From an uncultured Pirellula sp. (lineage in GTDB: Bacteria; Planctomycetota; Planctomycetia; Pirellulales; Pirellulaceae): DNA of 64,000 nt. Position numbers and translations under genes: made by a program. Below the pieces are notes generated by a model that saw only the letters and a program-made list of their open reading frames with translations, was not told where the DNA came from and made no database searches. The stretch spans positions 1-64,000 of the forward strand of contig CAIOHR010000055.1 in the NCBI GenBank assembly GCA_903858115.1, written 5' to 3'. This document shows positions 33,541 through 42,181 of the stretch, piece by piece (positions within the stretch are counted from its first letter, which is position 1; every line of letters begins with the position of its first letter).

Positions 33541-36348
33541 TCAGTTCGATGAAAATCGCATCGGATCGATCTCGAAACTGAAGTCATAGTTCCTCTGCCG
33601 TGGAGTTAGTCCGAATAGAATATTCTTGAGACTGCTCCCCAGAAGATCTTCGCCTTTTTCGCCAAGGATTGACGAACTCAAAAAAAGCCTTCGGAGGCGC
33701 ATGGGGGGAGTTTCAACAAATGCTTTTGCCATTTCGTCATCGATGTTGCAATGGGATAGTTCTAAAGTATCGAGTTCCTGAAGACTGGCGATTTTTCGCA
33801 TACTGTTCTCGGACAGGGGACCTCGAACGATAGAAAGTTCCTTCAGACGCGGATGGTTTGCAGCTATCGTTTCTATCGCGCCAGGCTTTAGGTTCCAGTC
33901 CCCCAATTCGAGAACCTCCAGTCGCTTCAGGTTGGCAAGAGCGGAAAGGTCCACTCTTTCGTCGAGTGATGTCCCATTTAACCGGAGTTTGCGTAGCTTC
34001 TGCAATTTCGAAAGGGACCCAAGAAACTCGTTGTCAATCTTGGAGCCAGTCATGGTAAGCGACTCCAGTTCTGTGAGATTTGCAATTCGTTGGAGCGTTG
34101 CAGACTTCAGGTCCGTAAAGGCCAAAGTCAAACTCTTGAGTGATTTGCAGTTCAAAACTTCGTTGACGATGGCGTCGTTGCATGTGGGACCGCCAGCGGC
34201 GAAGAAAACCAAATCACGAACATCCTGAATGACAGCGTCCGAGGGCAAGGGGTGCTGAAAACTAAGCCCTTTCAACGCAGGGGATCCCGCAATGTGTACG
34301 TGAGCGGTCGGTACTTTGGAGATGAAGTTATCCTGCAGTTTCGTCGCATTCGCAATTGAAAGGGATTCCAATCGTATGATGTTCAAAGGCAGATCGTAGG
34401 CGATGCTTGGACCAGAATAATCCTCCCAGCCCATTAGTATCGATTCTCTCATTTTTCGAGTTGGTCTTATGAAAAGGCTTTCTATCTCCGATTTGTTTTT
34501 GACTTGAACGTTTTTCACTCCCACCGGTTCGCAAACGAGCCTGCGCAGTTTGGGGAGGGATCGTAATAGCGATTCTATGGTTCGATCATCTACAAAGATT
34601 CCCAAGAGAGAAAGCTCTTCCAATTGATGCATCTCCTCCATGGCAGCCAATTGTGATTGCACTATCCCCGACTTTCCCAGCATCAAATTGCGTATCGATC
34701 TGTTTTCCTTTAGCTTATTTAGCTTCACATCGTGAAGAGGGACAAGCTCTAGGTCCAGGCTGGCAATAGCACAACTCGATAGATCGTCGATCCATTTCTG
34801 GCGTGTTCTTAAAGGTATGTCCGAGGCATTCAAGAAACCGCGCTCCGTGTCGCCAACACGGTTTGTAAAGCTGTTCCCTGGCTCGCCAATTCGGAACGCA
34901 CTCTTGTTGTAAGCATTCAAGTTGACCTGCATCTGCGAATTGTCGATCGCGATCGATTCTATATTCATAGGGAAAAACGAAAACTCGGTCAGTTTGGGGA
35001 CGTCCTTTAGTCTCAGTCTTCTAGGCCAGATAGAACTAGGGACTATTTGAGATGAGGTCGTTCGTTCTTGCCAACGATAAAAGGCAGGTACAATGTCCAG
35101 CAAGTTGGGCACTGTTTCGACATCGATATCGAAAAGTTGAAGTGCATCCAGTTCGATTGTTTTTAGGTTTGGAAGATTTCGTAACACGATCGAAACCGGT
35201 TCGGAGTTGATCGGTTTTTCGTTGTCATCGCAAGACAGTGTGACTAAGTTTGGCCAGCCCTCTAGAAGCAAAGAATCGCCTGTACCGTTAGGCGGAAGAG
35301 GCAATCGTAAAGCACGTAATGATTGGGAAAAGGCAGGTGTTCCAAGCTCGGACAATCGTACGTTCGTTTGGATGAGGTTGAGCTCTTCTAATTGAGGTTG
35401 GCCAATCGCCTTTAGATCTTTGGCCGTGATATCGGTTTGCTTCAGGTTTAGTATGCGAATGAACGGCAATGATTGAATGAAAGAGATTGCCTCGGAATCG
35501 ACCTGTCGCTGAACGATAGCAACTTCCCTGAGAAGTGGATTCGTGGAAAGGCGGTTGAGATTCCGGAAGCTGTAATTGCCACCGGATAGACCCAACGAAC
35601 TGAGGTAAGGCCGTTCAAAGACTTTCGACACGAGTTCGTCGGTGGGGTTCTTTAGCTGTACGAAACTGAGCCTGAGGAATGGCTCATTTCCGACATAGGG
35701 TAGAACATGAGTCACAAACCGAGGAAGCATGACGGTACGAATGGCAAAGCCACCTTCACTTCGGATCTCTTGGGCTAGTATCTTGTCATAGGCTCCTCGC
35801 CGACATAGAAACAGCCAATAGCTAAGGGTGCCCGCGACCAACGCTGTAAGCACGAACATTTCCCATAATCGCATGCGAAAAGTACCTGAGGCTTGATCGT
35901 CTCTCGACTTCTCTTTCGATTGTGTTCCGCTCGATTGCGACGTGTGTGATTTCCGATCATCCACTTCGTCATCGGAATCTTGGAGATGGAGGATCGACCA
36001 GCGTCGGAGTTTCTCGCCAACGACGTACAGCACTGGAAAAAAGGACCAGAAAATGACACACCTGACTAGTCCTGTCCATTGGAAGCTTGTCGCCTTCTGT
36101 TCTGCCGAGATCATCGACTCTAAGTAGAACTCGCATGGCCAACCTGCAAGCGTAAATGTCTTTTGAGTTGTATGATTACTTAATTGTGGGTCGATGACTC
36201 CCATCGAATCAGAATAAGCATTGATGTAAGCATAAGGCCAGTTCGCGATAGCAACGACCAGAAAGAAAATGGCAAAGCAACACAAACGAGTCATGGCGTT
36301 CCTCGCAATCCGTAATTTGAAGTCACACAAGACTTTGATATCACGCAT
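33541..36348 (-). CDS. Membrane-anchored leucine-rich-repeat protein, function unknown
   Basis: 935 residues. Hydrophobic segments lie at about 20-42 (TRLCCFAIFFLVVAIANWPY), 92-112 (GLVRCVIFWSFFPVLYVVG) and 158-178 (MFVLTALVAGTLSYWLFLC), with a Ser/Lys/Asp-rich stretch between the last two. From about residue 220 to the end there are irregular leucine-rich repeats of 22-26 residues such as LESLTMTGSKIDNEFLGSL and LKSLTLAFTDLKSATLQRI, resembling planctomycete receptor-like LRR proteins. Such solenoids usually bind proteins. No catalytic domain is seen. The topology would put the LRR domain on one side of the membrane as a large globule. It is monocistronic, with its own upstream region; ligand unknown. 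Confidence 0.75.
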   Translation of the reverse strand: MRDIKVLCDFKLRIARNAMTRLCCFAIFFLVVAIANWPYAYINAYSDSMGVIDPQLSNHTTQKTFTLAGWPCEFYLESMISAEQKATSFQWTGLVRCVIFWSFFPVLYVVGEKLRRWSILHLQDSDDEVDDRKSHTSQSSGTQSKEKSRDDQASGTFRMRLWEMFVLTALVAGTLSYWLFLCRRGAYDKILAQEIRSEGGFAIRTVMLPRFVTHVLPYVGNEPFLRLSFVQLKNPTDELVSKVFERPYLSSLGLSGGNYSFRNLNRLSTNPLLREVAIVQRQVDSEAISFIQSLPFIRILNLKQTDITAKDLKAIGQPQLEELNLIQTNVRLSELGTPAFSQSLRALRLPLPPNGTGDSLLLEGWPNLVTLSCDDNEKPINSEPVSIVLRNLPNLKTIELDALQLFDIDVETVPNLLDIVPAFYRWQERTTSSQIVPSSIWPRRLRLKDVPKLTEFSFFPMNIESIAIDNSQMQVNLNAYNKSAFRIGEPGNSFTNRVGDTERGFLNASDIPLRTRQKWIDDLSSCAIASLDLELVPLHDVKLNKLKENRSIRNLMLGKSGIVQSQLAAMEEMHQLEELSLLGIFVDDRTIESLLRSLPKLRRLVCEPVGVKNVQVKNKSEIESLFIRPTRKMRESILMGWEDYSGPSIAYDLPLNIIRLESLSIANATKLQDNFISKVPTAHVHIAGSPALKGLSFQHPLPSDAVIQDVRDLVFFAAGGPTCNDAIVNEVLNCKSLKSLTLAFTDLKSATLQRIANLTELESLTMTGSKIDNEFLGSLSKLQKLRKLRLNGTSLDERVDLSALANLKRLEVLELGDWNLKPGAIETIAANHPRLKELSIVRGPLSENSMRKIASLQELDTLELSHCNIDDEMAKAFVETPPMRLRRLFLSSSILGEKGEDLLGSSLKNILFGLTPRQRNYDFSFEIDPMRFSSN

Positions 36349-36688
36349 TCCATCACGTGATTTGAAATCTATACCTGAATTCTATTGGAACCGGGCACTC
36401 GGTGGAATCTTCGATGGTATTCTTCACAGGGTTTCTTCTTCATAAGTTAGATGCACAGTGGAGCCTAAGTAGCTCGACTTGTGTGAAGTTGGATAGCGAT
36501 AGCATGATTTCTGTCAAACTGAGCCCTTTGGGAGCATGGAGAGAATAGAAAAGGTCTGCCGGCAAAACCGATTGTTTGTCAAAGGGATAAGTTTATTATG
36601 AGGCATCCCTGCGTTACGGGGTTGCGGAAACGCAATGGGTTGTTGACAATTCTCAGGTGTCAACCACCCGCCATTGGCAAGGATCAAG
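36349..36688. other. Intergenic region upstream of the MaoC gene
   Basis: 340 bases with no supported gene. It contains the inverted repeat at 36642-36664 and must hold the promoters of the leftward LRR gene and of the rightward maoC-mtfA-eamA run. Confidence 0.5.
36642..36664. promoter_or_regulatory. Inverted repeat in front of the MaoC gene
   Basis: GTTGACA (36642-36648), 9-base centre, TGTCAAC (36658-36664), ending 24 bases before ATG 36689. The left arm also includes a perfect -35 word TTGACA, but no -10 box follows at 16-18 bases. It could be an operator for a dimeric repressor. Confidence 0.35.
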
Positions 36689-37285
36689 ATGGAAAAAACC
36701 TTACCGCTTGGATACGAAGATTTGCAGCTAGGAGACCGCTGGATAAGCCAGGAACGTGTCGTCCTCGAGGAAGACATCCAGCAATTCGCCGCTTTGACGG
36801 GCGATCAAGATCCGCTCCATGTCGATCCGGTGTTCGCTGCGAACGGTCCTTTCGGTCGGCCCATTGCACACGGTTTGTTGGGCATATCTTTTTTGGCTGG
36901 ACTAAGTTCCCAGGCACCTAGTGTGCAGACGAGCGCCTTTGTTTCGATTCGATCCTGGAGCTTCACCAAACCTGTCTATTCCGGGGACCGAGTCCATGTG
37001 GTAACCGAAGTTCTTGATCTCAAGCCGCACGGAAGACGCCATGGAGAGGTACATTGGTATCGCCAATTGATCAATCAAGACGGACAGAAAGTACAGGAAG
37101 GCATTCTAGTCACGCTCGTTTCTCGTCGAGTCCCATTGTCGCTTCAGAGAAGCAGAATTGGTGAAATGAATCGATCGGATCGGAGTCACTCCGAGATCGG
37201 TTCACACGAAATGGGGTCTCGCGATAGGAACGAGTCAGAGAGTAGCATCTCTGAGACAAAGTCCCCTCAATCCATTTCGATCTAG
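36689..37285 (+). CDS. MaoC-like hot-dog dehydratase
   Basis: About 198 residues from ATG 36689, which has AAGG shortly upstream; an in-frame TTG at 36674 is less likely. The hydratase-2 motif is present as ALTGDQDPLHVDPVFAANGP, followed by FGRPIAHGLLG, which matches the R-hydratase signature (TGDxNPLHxD...AHG) except for Asp in place of Asn. Family members hydrate enoyl-CoA or act on related thioesters. After the single hot-dog domain (to about residue 145) there is a Ser/Arg/Glu-rich tail without structure. It is followed 3 bases later by mtfA, so they form an operon. Confidence 0.85.
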   Translation: MEKTLPLGYEDLQLGDRWISQERVVLEEDIQQFAALTGDQDPLHVDPVFAANGPFGRPIAHGLLGISFLAGLSSQAPSVQTSAFVSIRSWSFTKPVYSGDRVHVVTEVLDLKPHGRRHGEVHWYRQLINQDGQKVQEGILVTLVSRRVPLSLQRSRIGEMNRSDRSHSEIGSHEMGSRDRNESESSISETKSPQSISI

Positions 37286-37288
37286 TTT

Positions 37289-38074
37289 ATGTTGGATTGG
37301 CTATTTGGAAATCGAAAGAAGCTCCAGAGCCAACGGATTACGGAAATAGAAGAGCTGCAATTAGATTCTTCTATTTGGCAAGCACGCTTTCTTTCTGCCT
37401 CGGCGAGGCACGCGTTGATCCGATGGATTAGGGTCTTTGTCGCCGAGAAGAAATGGGAGGGTTGCAACGGTCTTCAAGTGGACGTTGCCATGCAATGGGC
37501 GGTTGCCGCTTCCGCAGGCCTGATGGTGACCGCTTACCCGGATTGGTTCTTCGGAAAGACATCGTCGATTCTTATCTATCCGACACCTTACATTGCAAAG
37601 GCTGGTCCCCAGTACAGCAGTCTGTCTGGAGGTATCCCGTCGGTGATGGGAGAGTTTGCTCGTGCTGGTGAAACGATTTATCGAGGGCCCGTCCTCGTAA
37701 ACTGGCAAGACCTACAATACGCAAAAGAATCAGCCAATTCTGGTAATCATTTGGCGATCCATGAATTTGCTCACCAGCTCGATTTGATCAACAGCCCGTT
37801 CGCAGACGGGCTGCCACCATTGCCCGCGAATATCGATGAAAAGCGATGGAAAGATGGGATGCAACGCGAGTTTCAAGCAGCGCGGTCGATGGTTGCGGAT
37901 GGTTATCGCGTTTTCATCAATGATTATGGCCTGACGAAAGAAAGTGAGTTTTTTGCTGTCGCAAGTGAACTATACTTTCAGACACCTCGTGCTTTAGCGG
38001 AATATCACCCCAACGTTTTTGAGCTATTGCTTCAGTTTTATCAACAGGACCTACGGCAGCTCCTACCTTCATGA
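37289..38074 (+). CDS. mtfA: MtfA-type zinc-dependent peptidase
   Basis: 261 residues. The M90/MtfA zinc site HEFAHQLDLIN (His at about residue 158) is clear, with the downstream helix KESEFFAVASELYFQTP providing the third ligand Glu, then P-x-V-F-E-L-L-L-Q-F-Y-Q-Q-D at the C terminus. In E. coli MtfA binds and inactivates Mlc and is an aminopeptidase; whether that applies here is unknown, since no Mlc/PtsG is seen. The protein is cytoplasmic in look (no signal). Start ATG 37289, 3 bases after the MaoC stop codon. Length fits the family. Confidence 0.93.
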   Translation: MLDWLFGNRKKLQSQRITEIEELQLDSSIWQARFLSASARHALIRWIRVFVAEKKWEGCNGLQVDVAMQWAVAASAGLMVTAYPDWFFGKTSSILIYPTPYIAKAGPQYSSLSGGIPSVMGEFARAGETIYRGPVLVNWQDLQYAKESANSGNHLAIHEFAHQLDLINSPFADGLPPLPANIDEKRWKDGMQREFQAARSMVADGYRVFINDYGLTKESEFFAVASELYFQTPRALAEYHPNVFELLLQFYQQDLRQLLPS

Positions 38075-38110
38075 TCATCGCATCGGATTAAATTCTAGTC
38101 GGAGCTATCG

Positions 38111-38986
38111 TTGGCTTATCTTTGGATGTTGTGCGGATCCATATTTTTTGCATTCATGGCTCTTTTGGCTGAATCCGTGAAAGAGCAGTTTAGCTTTCCA
38201 TGGATCGCAATGATTCGTTCGGGCGTAGCAACAATTTTGGCTTTTGGACTGGTGATCGCAGCCGGTGCGAAGTTGGTTTTCTGGAAACCAAGTTCGCTTT
38301 GGATACGTTCTCTATCGGGTTGGGTAAGTATGATCTTCGGGTTCTATGCGATGACCCATTATGATGTAGAGATCGTATTGGCTCTTTCGAACAGTTATCC
38401 GATTTGGGTTGCGATCCTTTCATGGCCCATTCTGGGAATTGTCCCGTCTCGCAAATCATGGATCGCGTTAGCCATCAGTTGTACTGGCATGTGGCTGGTT
38501 TACGCGAGTAGCATCGCGGCTGGGCCGCAGTCGCAAGCGTTTTACAGTCCTCAGACCGCAATTCCTTCTGCGGTCATTGCGAGTATTCTCAGTGGGGTCG
38601 CGCTGCTCAATCTGCATCGACTCAAGGATCTAGATACGCGTGCTGTTGTGACCCATTTCTCGGCGGTCGCTACGACGTGCAGTTTCTTTGTTTGGATATC
38701 CATCCCGTTAACAGATACCTATTCGGTAGTGGATTCGTATGGGATCGTGCGACTGATCGGAGTTGGGGTCGCAGCGACATTCGGTCAATTGTGTCTCACG
38801 AAAGCATTCACCACCGGCTCGCCCGCGAATGTTAGCATTGTGGGGCTTTCGCAAGTGGCAGTGGCTGCCCTCGTCAAGTGGGCGGTGGAGCAGCAGTCCC
38901 CAAGTGTCGGCAGTTTGATTGGCATGGGGATGGTGATTGCGTCGACGATTTGGGTGATGCTTCGCCAGCCAGAATCTACTCCATAG
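38111..38986 (+). CDS. EamA/DMT-family transporter
   Basis: 291 residues with about ten transmembrane helices in two EamA repeats, for example MIRSGVATILAFGLVIAAG and GSLIGMGMVIASTIWVMLR. The start is TTG 38111, supported by GGAG at 38101-38104; ATG 38126 would cut into the first helix. Family members export or import amino acids, nucleosides and other metabolites, and the substrate cannot be read from sequence. It follows mtfA by 36 bases, probably in the same transcription unit. Confidence 0.87.
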   Translation: MAYLWMLCGSIFFAFMALLAESVKEQFSFPWIAMIRSGVATILAFGLVIAAGAKLVFWKPSSLWIRSLSGWVSMIFGFYAMTHYDVEIVLALSNSYPIWVAILSWPILGIVPSRKSWIALAISCTGMWLVYASSIAAGPQSQAFYSPQTAIPSAVIASILSGVALLNLHRLKDLDTRAVVTHFSAVATTCSFFVWISIPLTDTYSVVDSYGIVRLIGVGVAATFGQLCLTKAFTTGSPANVSIVGLSQVAVAALVKWAVEQQSPSVGSLIGMGMVIASTIWVMLRQPESTP

Positions 38987-38989
38987 TGC

Positions 38990-39027
38990 GCTGTCGATGC
39001 GAAGGTAGGCTGTCGATGCGAAGGTAG
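38990..39027. repeat. Perfect 19-bp tandem duplication
   Basis: GCTGTCGATGCGAAGGTAG occurs twice head to tail (38990-39008, 39009-39027), beginning 4 bases after the EamA stop codon. It may be the trace of a slipped repeat or of a dispersed element. Confidence 0.85.
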
Positions 39028-39150
39028 CGAGAAAGAACCGAAGGGTTTTTGCAACAACCTTTTCCGAACTCTTCTTGGCTTAGGATTGATTTGCCCTGGC
39101 ATTCGTGTCACTATCTTGGGAACGATTCGACTCCGCCCTGAGTCCTTCAG

Positions 39151-39198
39151 GAGACTGCTGCTTTAGGCCCTGCTTGTTGGTTCATGGTGAGCAGTCTC
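39151..39198. repeat. Short copy of a dispersed inverted-repeat element
   Basis: Ends GAGACTGCT (39151-39159) and AGCAGTCTC (39190-39198) are perfect inverted repeats. Inside is TTTAG-GCCC-TGCT then TGTTGGTTCATGGTGAG. The same words in the same order occur on the opposite strand of the larger element at 52722-52882. It is therefore a short derivative of a MITE-like family. Confidence 0.75.
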
Positions 39199-39265
39199 TT
39201 CGGGGGATGAATACGATTGCGGATGGAATTGTGTGTGGTTTCCTCTCTGTTCAACCAACTTCGAA

Positions 39266-40702
39266 ATGCCAATGTTTCTGCTACCGAGAATTTTCGCGGG
39301 TCCTTTGTTGGGCGTGATCGTCGGCACATTGCTTTGGAACAATGGGATCGGCTTTTCGCCATCCTATGTTGCAGGCTTGGCTGCATGGATGGCATTTTGG
39401 TGGATGACAGAGACGGTTCCGTTAGAGCTAACAGCCTTACTTCCCATGGTGCTTATTCCTTTTTCGGGCGTCTTTGAAAAAGATGGTATGGGAGAAGCGT
39501 GTGCTCCTTACGCTGACAAGAATGTTTTCTTTTTTCTTGGCGGGTTTGGGATTGGAATGGCGATTGAGCGCACGGAGTTACATCGACGCGGTGCACTTTT
39601 GCTATTGAGAGTCGCGGGTCGAAATGCAGTGTTTGTGATAGGTGCCTTTATGCTCGCCACTGCGATGATCAGCATGTGGGTTAACAACACTGCGACTACG
39701 ATGTTGATGTTACCGCTCGCGATGAGCGCGATTACGATTCAGAGCAATCCGAAATTTGCACCACCACTTTTGATAGGAATCGCTTTTTCTTCCAGTATCG
39801 GGGGAATGGCAACTCTCGTGGGAACAGCTCCGAATATCTTCTTCACCAGCTTTCTTGAAAAGCAAGGTAAGTCGATCGACTTTCTAAGCTGGATGTATGT
39901 CGCTGGCCCAGTGTCGCTGGTTTTGCTGTTAGGAGCGTGGGTATGGTTGACATGGTTTTTGTTTCCGGTCAAAGATTTAGAAGTCGCGATTCCAGAGTCT
40001 TGGGAATTGGAGTTCAAAGAGAACCCACGATTGAACCGAGACCAGTGGATCACGTTGGCGATTTTCGGAACCGCGGCAGCGACTTGGATGCTTCGAGAGC
40101 CCTTGAAGAATCTTGCAAAGTCGATGAATTGGCAGTTGGTAGAGAGCGGTCTCAAGCGAATGGAGGACCCATGGGTCGCCATGACGGCCCTCGTATTGTT
40201 GCTCCTTTTACCGTTTCATAAGCCCATTCTTGCTTGGCGAGACATGGAGAAAGTCCCGTGGGGCGTTCTCATGTTGCTCGGGGGTGGTTTGTCCTTGGCC
40301 AAAGCAATCGAAGCATCCGGACTTGATACGCTGATTGCAAGTGTCGCAGGAAACTTTTCAGGCCTTTCGACCTGGCTCGCTCTTACGTTGATCGTCGCAC
40401 TGGTTATAGGCATCTCCGAGCTTGCGAGTAATCTTGCGACAGCGACTGCCCTTATTCCCATACTGTCCGAAGCTGGGCCTGCGATGGGGATCGATCAAAT
40501 ATCGCTGCTCACTGCGGTGGTGCTGGCGAGTAGTTGTGGATTCATGCTTCCCGTAGCCACTCCACCTAACACGCTGGTTTACGCGCAACGCAGATTTGCT
40601 GCAAAGGACATGATCAAAGCTGGGGCGATGATCAATGTGCTTGCCATCATTATCATTCCAATCGCAGTGATTCAGTTGGGGAGCCTGCTAGGAACGAAGT
40701 AG
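39266..40702 (+). CDS. DASS/SLC13-type sodium:anion symporter
   Basis: 478 residues from ATG 39266 (MPMFLLPRIF); an in-frame GTG at 39233 is an alternative. About eleven to thirteen membrane helices are seen, with both SNT-type motifs of the family: VNNTATTMLMLPLAM followed by FSSSIGGMATLVGTAPN in the first half, and ELASNLATATALIPIL followed by LPVATPPNTLVYA in the second. WWMTETVPLELTALLP is the conserved segment near the start. Family members carry dicarboxylates, citrate, sulfate or phosphate with sodium; specificity is not predictable here. Its end overlaps the convergent epimerase gene by 15 bases. Confidence 0.92.
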   Translation: MPMFLLPRIFAGPLLGVIVGTLLWNNGIGFSPSYVAGLAAWMAFWWMTETVPLELTALLPMVLIPFSGVFEKDGMGEACAPYADKNVFFFLGGFGIGMAIERTELHRRGALLLLRVAGRNAVFVIGAFMLATAMISMWVNNTATTMLMLPLAMSAITIQSNPKFAPPLLIGIAFSSSIGGMATLVGTAPNIFFTSFLEKQGKSIDFLSWMYVAGPVSLVLLLGAWVWLTWFLFPVKDLEVAIPESWELEFKENPRLNRDQWITLAIFGTAAATWMLREPLKNLAKSMNWQLVESGLKRMEDPWVAMTALVLLLLLPFHKPILAWRDMEKVPWGVLMLLGGGLSLAKAIEASGLDTLIASVAGNFSGLSTWLALTLIVALVIGISELASNLATATALIPILSEAGPAMGIDQISLLTAVVLASSCGFMLPVATPPNTLVYAQRRFAAKDMIKAGAMINVLAIIIIPIAVIQLGSLLGTK

Positions 40703-41668
40703 TCGCTGCTCTCGAAGCCATGCGATCGAGTCATCCAAAGATTCTTGCACTGACCGCGGTCGGTATCCGTGCTCTTGTTCCGCTCGTAACGAACTGTAGT
40801 AATGAAATTGTTGTGACATCGCGATCGCCGCGCTGTTAAAATCCAGCTCGTTGGATGTGAAGCAATTCACGAGATTCGCAATCCATTTCCCGATCACGCG
40901 GGCGGGGCGACGCATTGCGACGACGGGAGGTCGCGTGTCGAGCTTTTTGGCGATCCTGGTCCAAAGGTCAATGTAGCTTAGGTTTTCTCCTGCGAGGATG
41001 TAATGTCGGTGATTGCCACCCTCGCTGGCGATTTTCAAGATCGCATCAGCGACGTCGCGAGGATCGCAAACAGAGCAGCCGCCCGCTGGTGCCCATGGCT
41101 GAAACCGCTGCAACGCCTGGACCATTCGGCCACTGCTTAGCTGCCAATCGTACGGGCCGATCATGAAACCAGGGTAGACCGCATAGCAGTCTGCTCCGTC
41201 ACGGATGAATCGGTCGCACACAGCCTGAGCCGCACGCTTGGATTGGACATAGGAGCATGGGATTTGGCCGTCCCCTTTCGTTTCTTCGTCGGCAGGCAAT
41301 TTCTGGCTTCCGACAGCAAGCACATTGACTGTCGAAACGTAAATCGCACGAATCGAATTGTGTGCGGCCCATTCCAAGATGGCTTGCGTCCCATCTTGGT
41401 TGACTCGAAGGGACTCCTCTAGTTTTCGCCATCCGATATGGATAAGTGCGGCCGCATGAATGACAACGTCGACCTCCAGATTTTCAAGGGAGCGTTCAAG
41501 GCCAGGTCTAGCCAAATCAGAGGAGATCTGTCGGCATTTCAAACCATGGAGGGATGGGTGCTCCCCAGAGGATCGAGACAAAGTCCAAATTTCGTGCCCT
41601 CGGTTTGCTGCGATTCGGGCGACGTTGTTTCCGAGGAGGCCCGTGGCCCCGGTAATTAGTATTCTCAA
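40688..41668 (-). CDS. NAD(P)-dependent epimerase/reductase of the extended SDR family
   Basis: 326 residues starting MRILITGATGLLGNNVARIA, the G-x-x-G-x-x-G nucleotide-binding loop of extended short-chain dehydrogenases. The catalytic triad fits: Ser in VSTVNVLAVGS and Y-x-x-S-K in CSYVQSKRAAQAV (Lys in place). The first half is similar to dihydroflavonol-reductase/HpnA-like enzymes (VDVVIHAAALIHIG; GPYDWQLSSGR; HYILAGENLSYIDL). The substrate is unknown; sugar-nucleotide or isoprenoid-linked sugar is possible. It converges on the DASS gene with an overlap of 15 bases. Confidence 0.88.
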   Translation of the reverse strand: MRILITGATGLLGNNVARIAANRGHEIWTLSRSSGEHPSLHGLKCRQISSDLARPGLERSLENLEVDVVIHAAALIHIGWRKLEESLRVNQDGTQAILEWAAHNSIRAIYVSTVNVLAVGSQKLPADEETKGDGQIPCSYVQSKRAAQAVCDRFIRDGADCYAVYPGFMIGPYDWQLSSGRMVQALQRFQPWAPAGGCSVCDPRDVADAILKIASEGGNHRHYILAGENLSYIDLWTRIAKKLDTRPPVVAMRRPARVIGKWIANLVNCFTSNELDFNSAAIAMSQQFHYYSSLRAEQEHGYRPRSVQESLDDSIAWLREQRLLRS

Positions 41669-41810
41669 GTCTAATAATTCCGATTAGATGAATGAATTCC
41701 TTGGAAGCAGGCCAACCCGCTCCGGCGAAATCCTGTTTTCCGATGTGGCGGTGTGGTTCCCTGAGCTATCCGAGTGCCATTGGATCAATATATTTCAAAA
41801 AAACACAAAA

Positions 41811-41830
41811 ATAGTCCACGATGGACTATC
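41811..41830. promoter_or_regulatory. Stem-loop in the rpoB upstream region
   Basis: TAGTCCA and TGGACTA pair perfectly around CGA, following an A-rich tract. It may be the end of the short epimerase-side leader or a regulatory hairpin; direction cannot be assigned. Confidence 0.35.
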
Positions 41831-42061
41831 TTAACGGAGATGGCTCGCTACACTATCGCCGTGGATGTAGGCTCGGTTGACAAATGGACAACAGACAGGC
41901 TTTTTTCGGGTCATCGGTTGTCGTTCTGCGCACAGAGGGGGGAGTGAATTGTACGGATACTCAATTTCGTTTCTTCATTCCATCTCATTCTTTTCGAAAA
42001 TCTATTCAGAGCCGCTCCGCATGGTCCTCTTAAGATTGATCCCGTTTCTCCTGGTTACTGG

Positions 42062-42085
42062 CTATCTCCCAGTTGCTGGCGATAG
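42062..42085 (+). promoter_or_regulatory. Leader hairpin 97 bases before rpoB
   Basis: CTATC-TC-CCAG, loop TTG, CTGG-C-GATAG: a two-part stem with a small internal loop, in the presumed rpoB leader. Such a structure could serve autogenous control; this is inferred from place and shape only. Confidence 0.35.
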
Positions 42086-42181
42086 AGCGATGAGGGAAGT
42101 TTGTTGAGCACGATTGCTGACACTTCCCGCGGTCTTTTTTTTGATTTGTTCCCTTCAGCCCACTTCGAGAATTAATCTCCA

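Larger units (their letters stand above)
41669..42181. other. Region upstream of rpoB
   Basis: 513 bases without a supported gene; no rplJ or rplL is present. It contains two hairpins (41811-41830 and 42062-42085), an AT-rich stretch near 41788-41812 and a TTGACA at 41878-41883 region without a matching -10. It must carry the rpoB promoter and leader. Confidence 0.5.

Noticed and set aside
41877..42107. 76-residue forward frame upstream of rpoB
   Set aside because: It spans the leader hairpin, shows no family pattern and has no ribosome binding site; more likely the non-coding leader.
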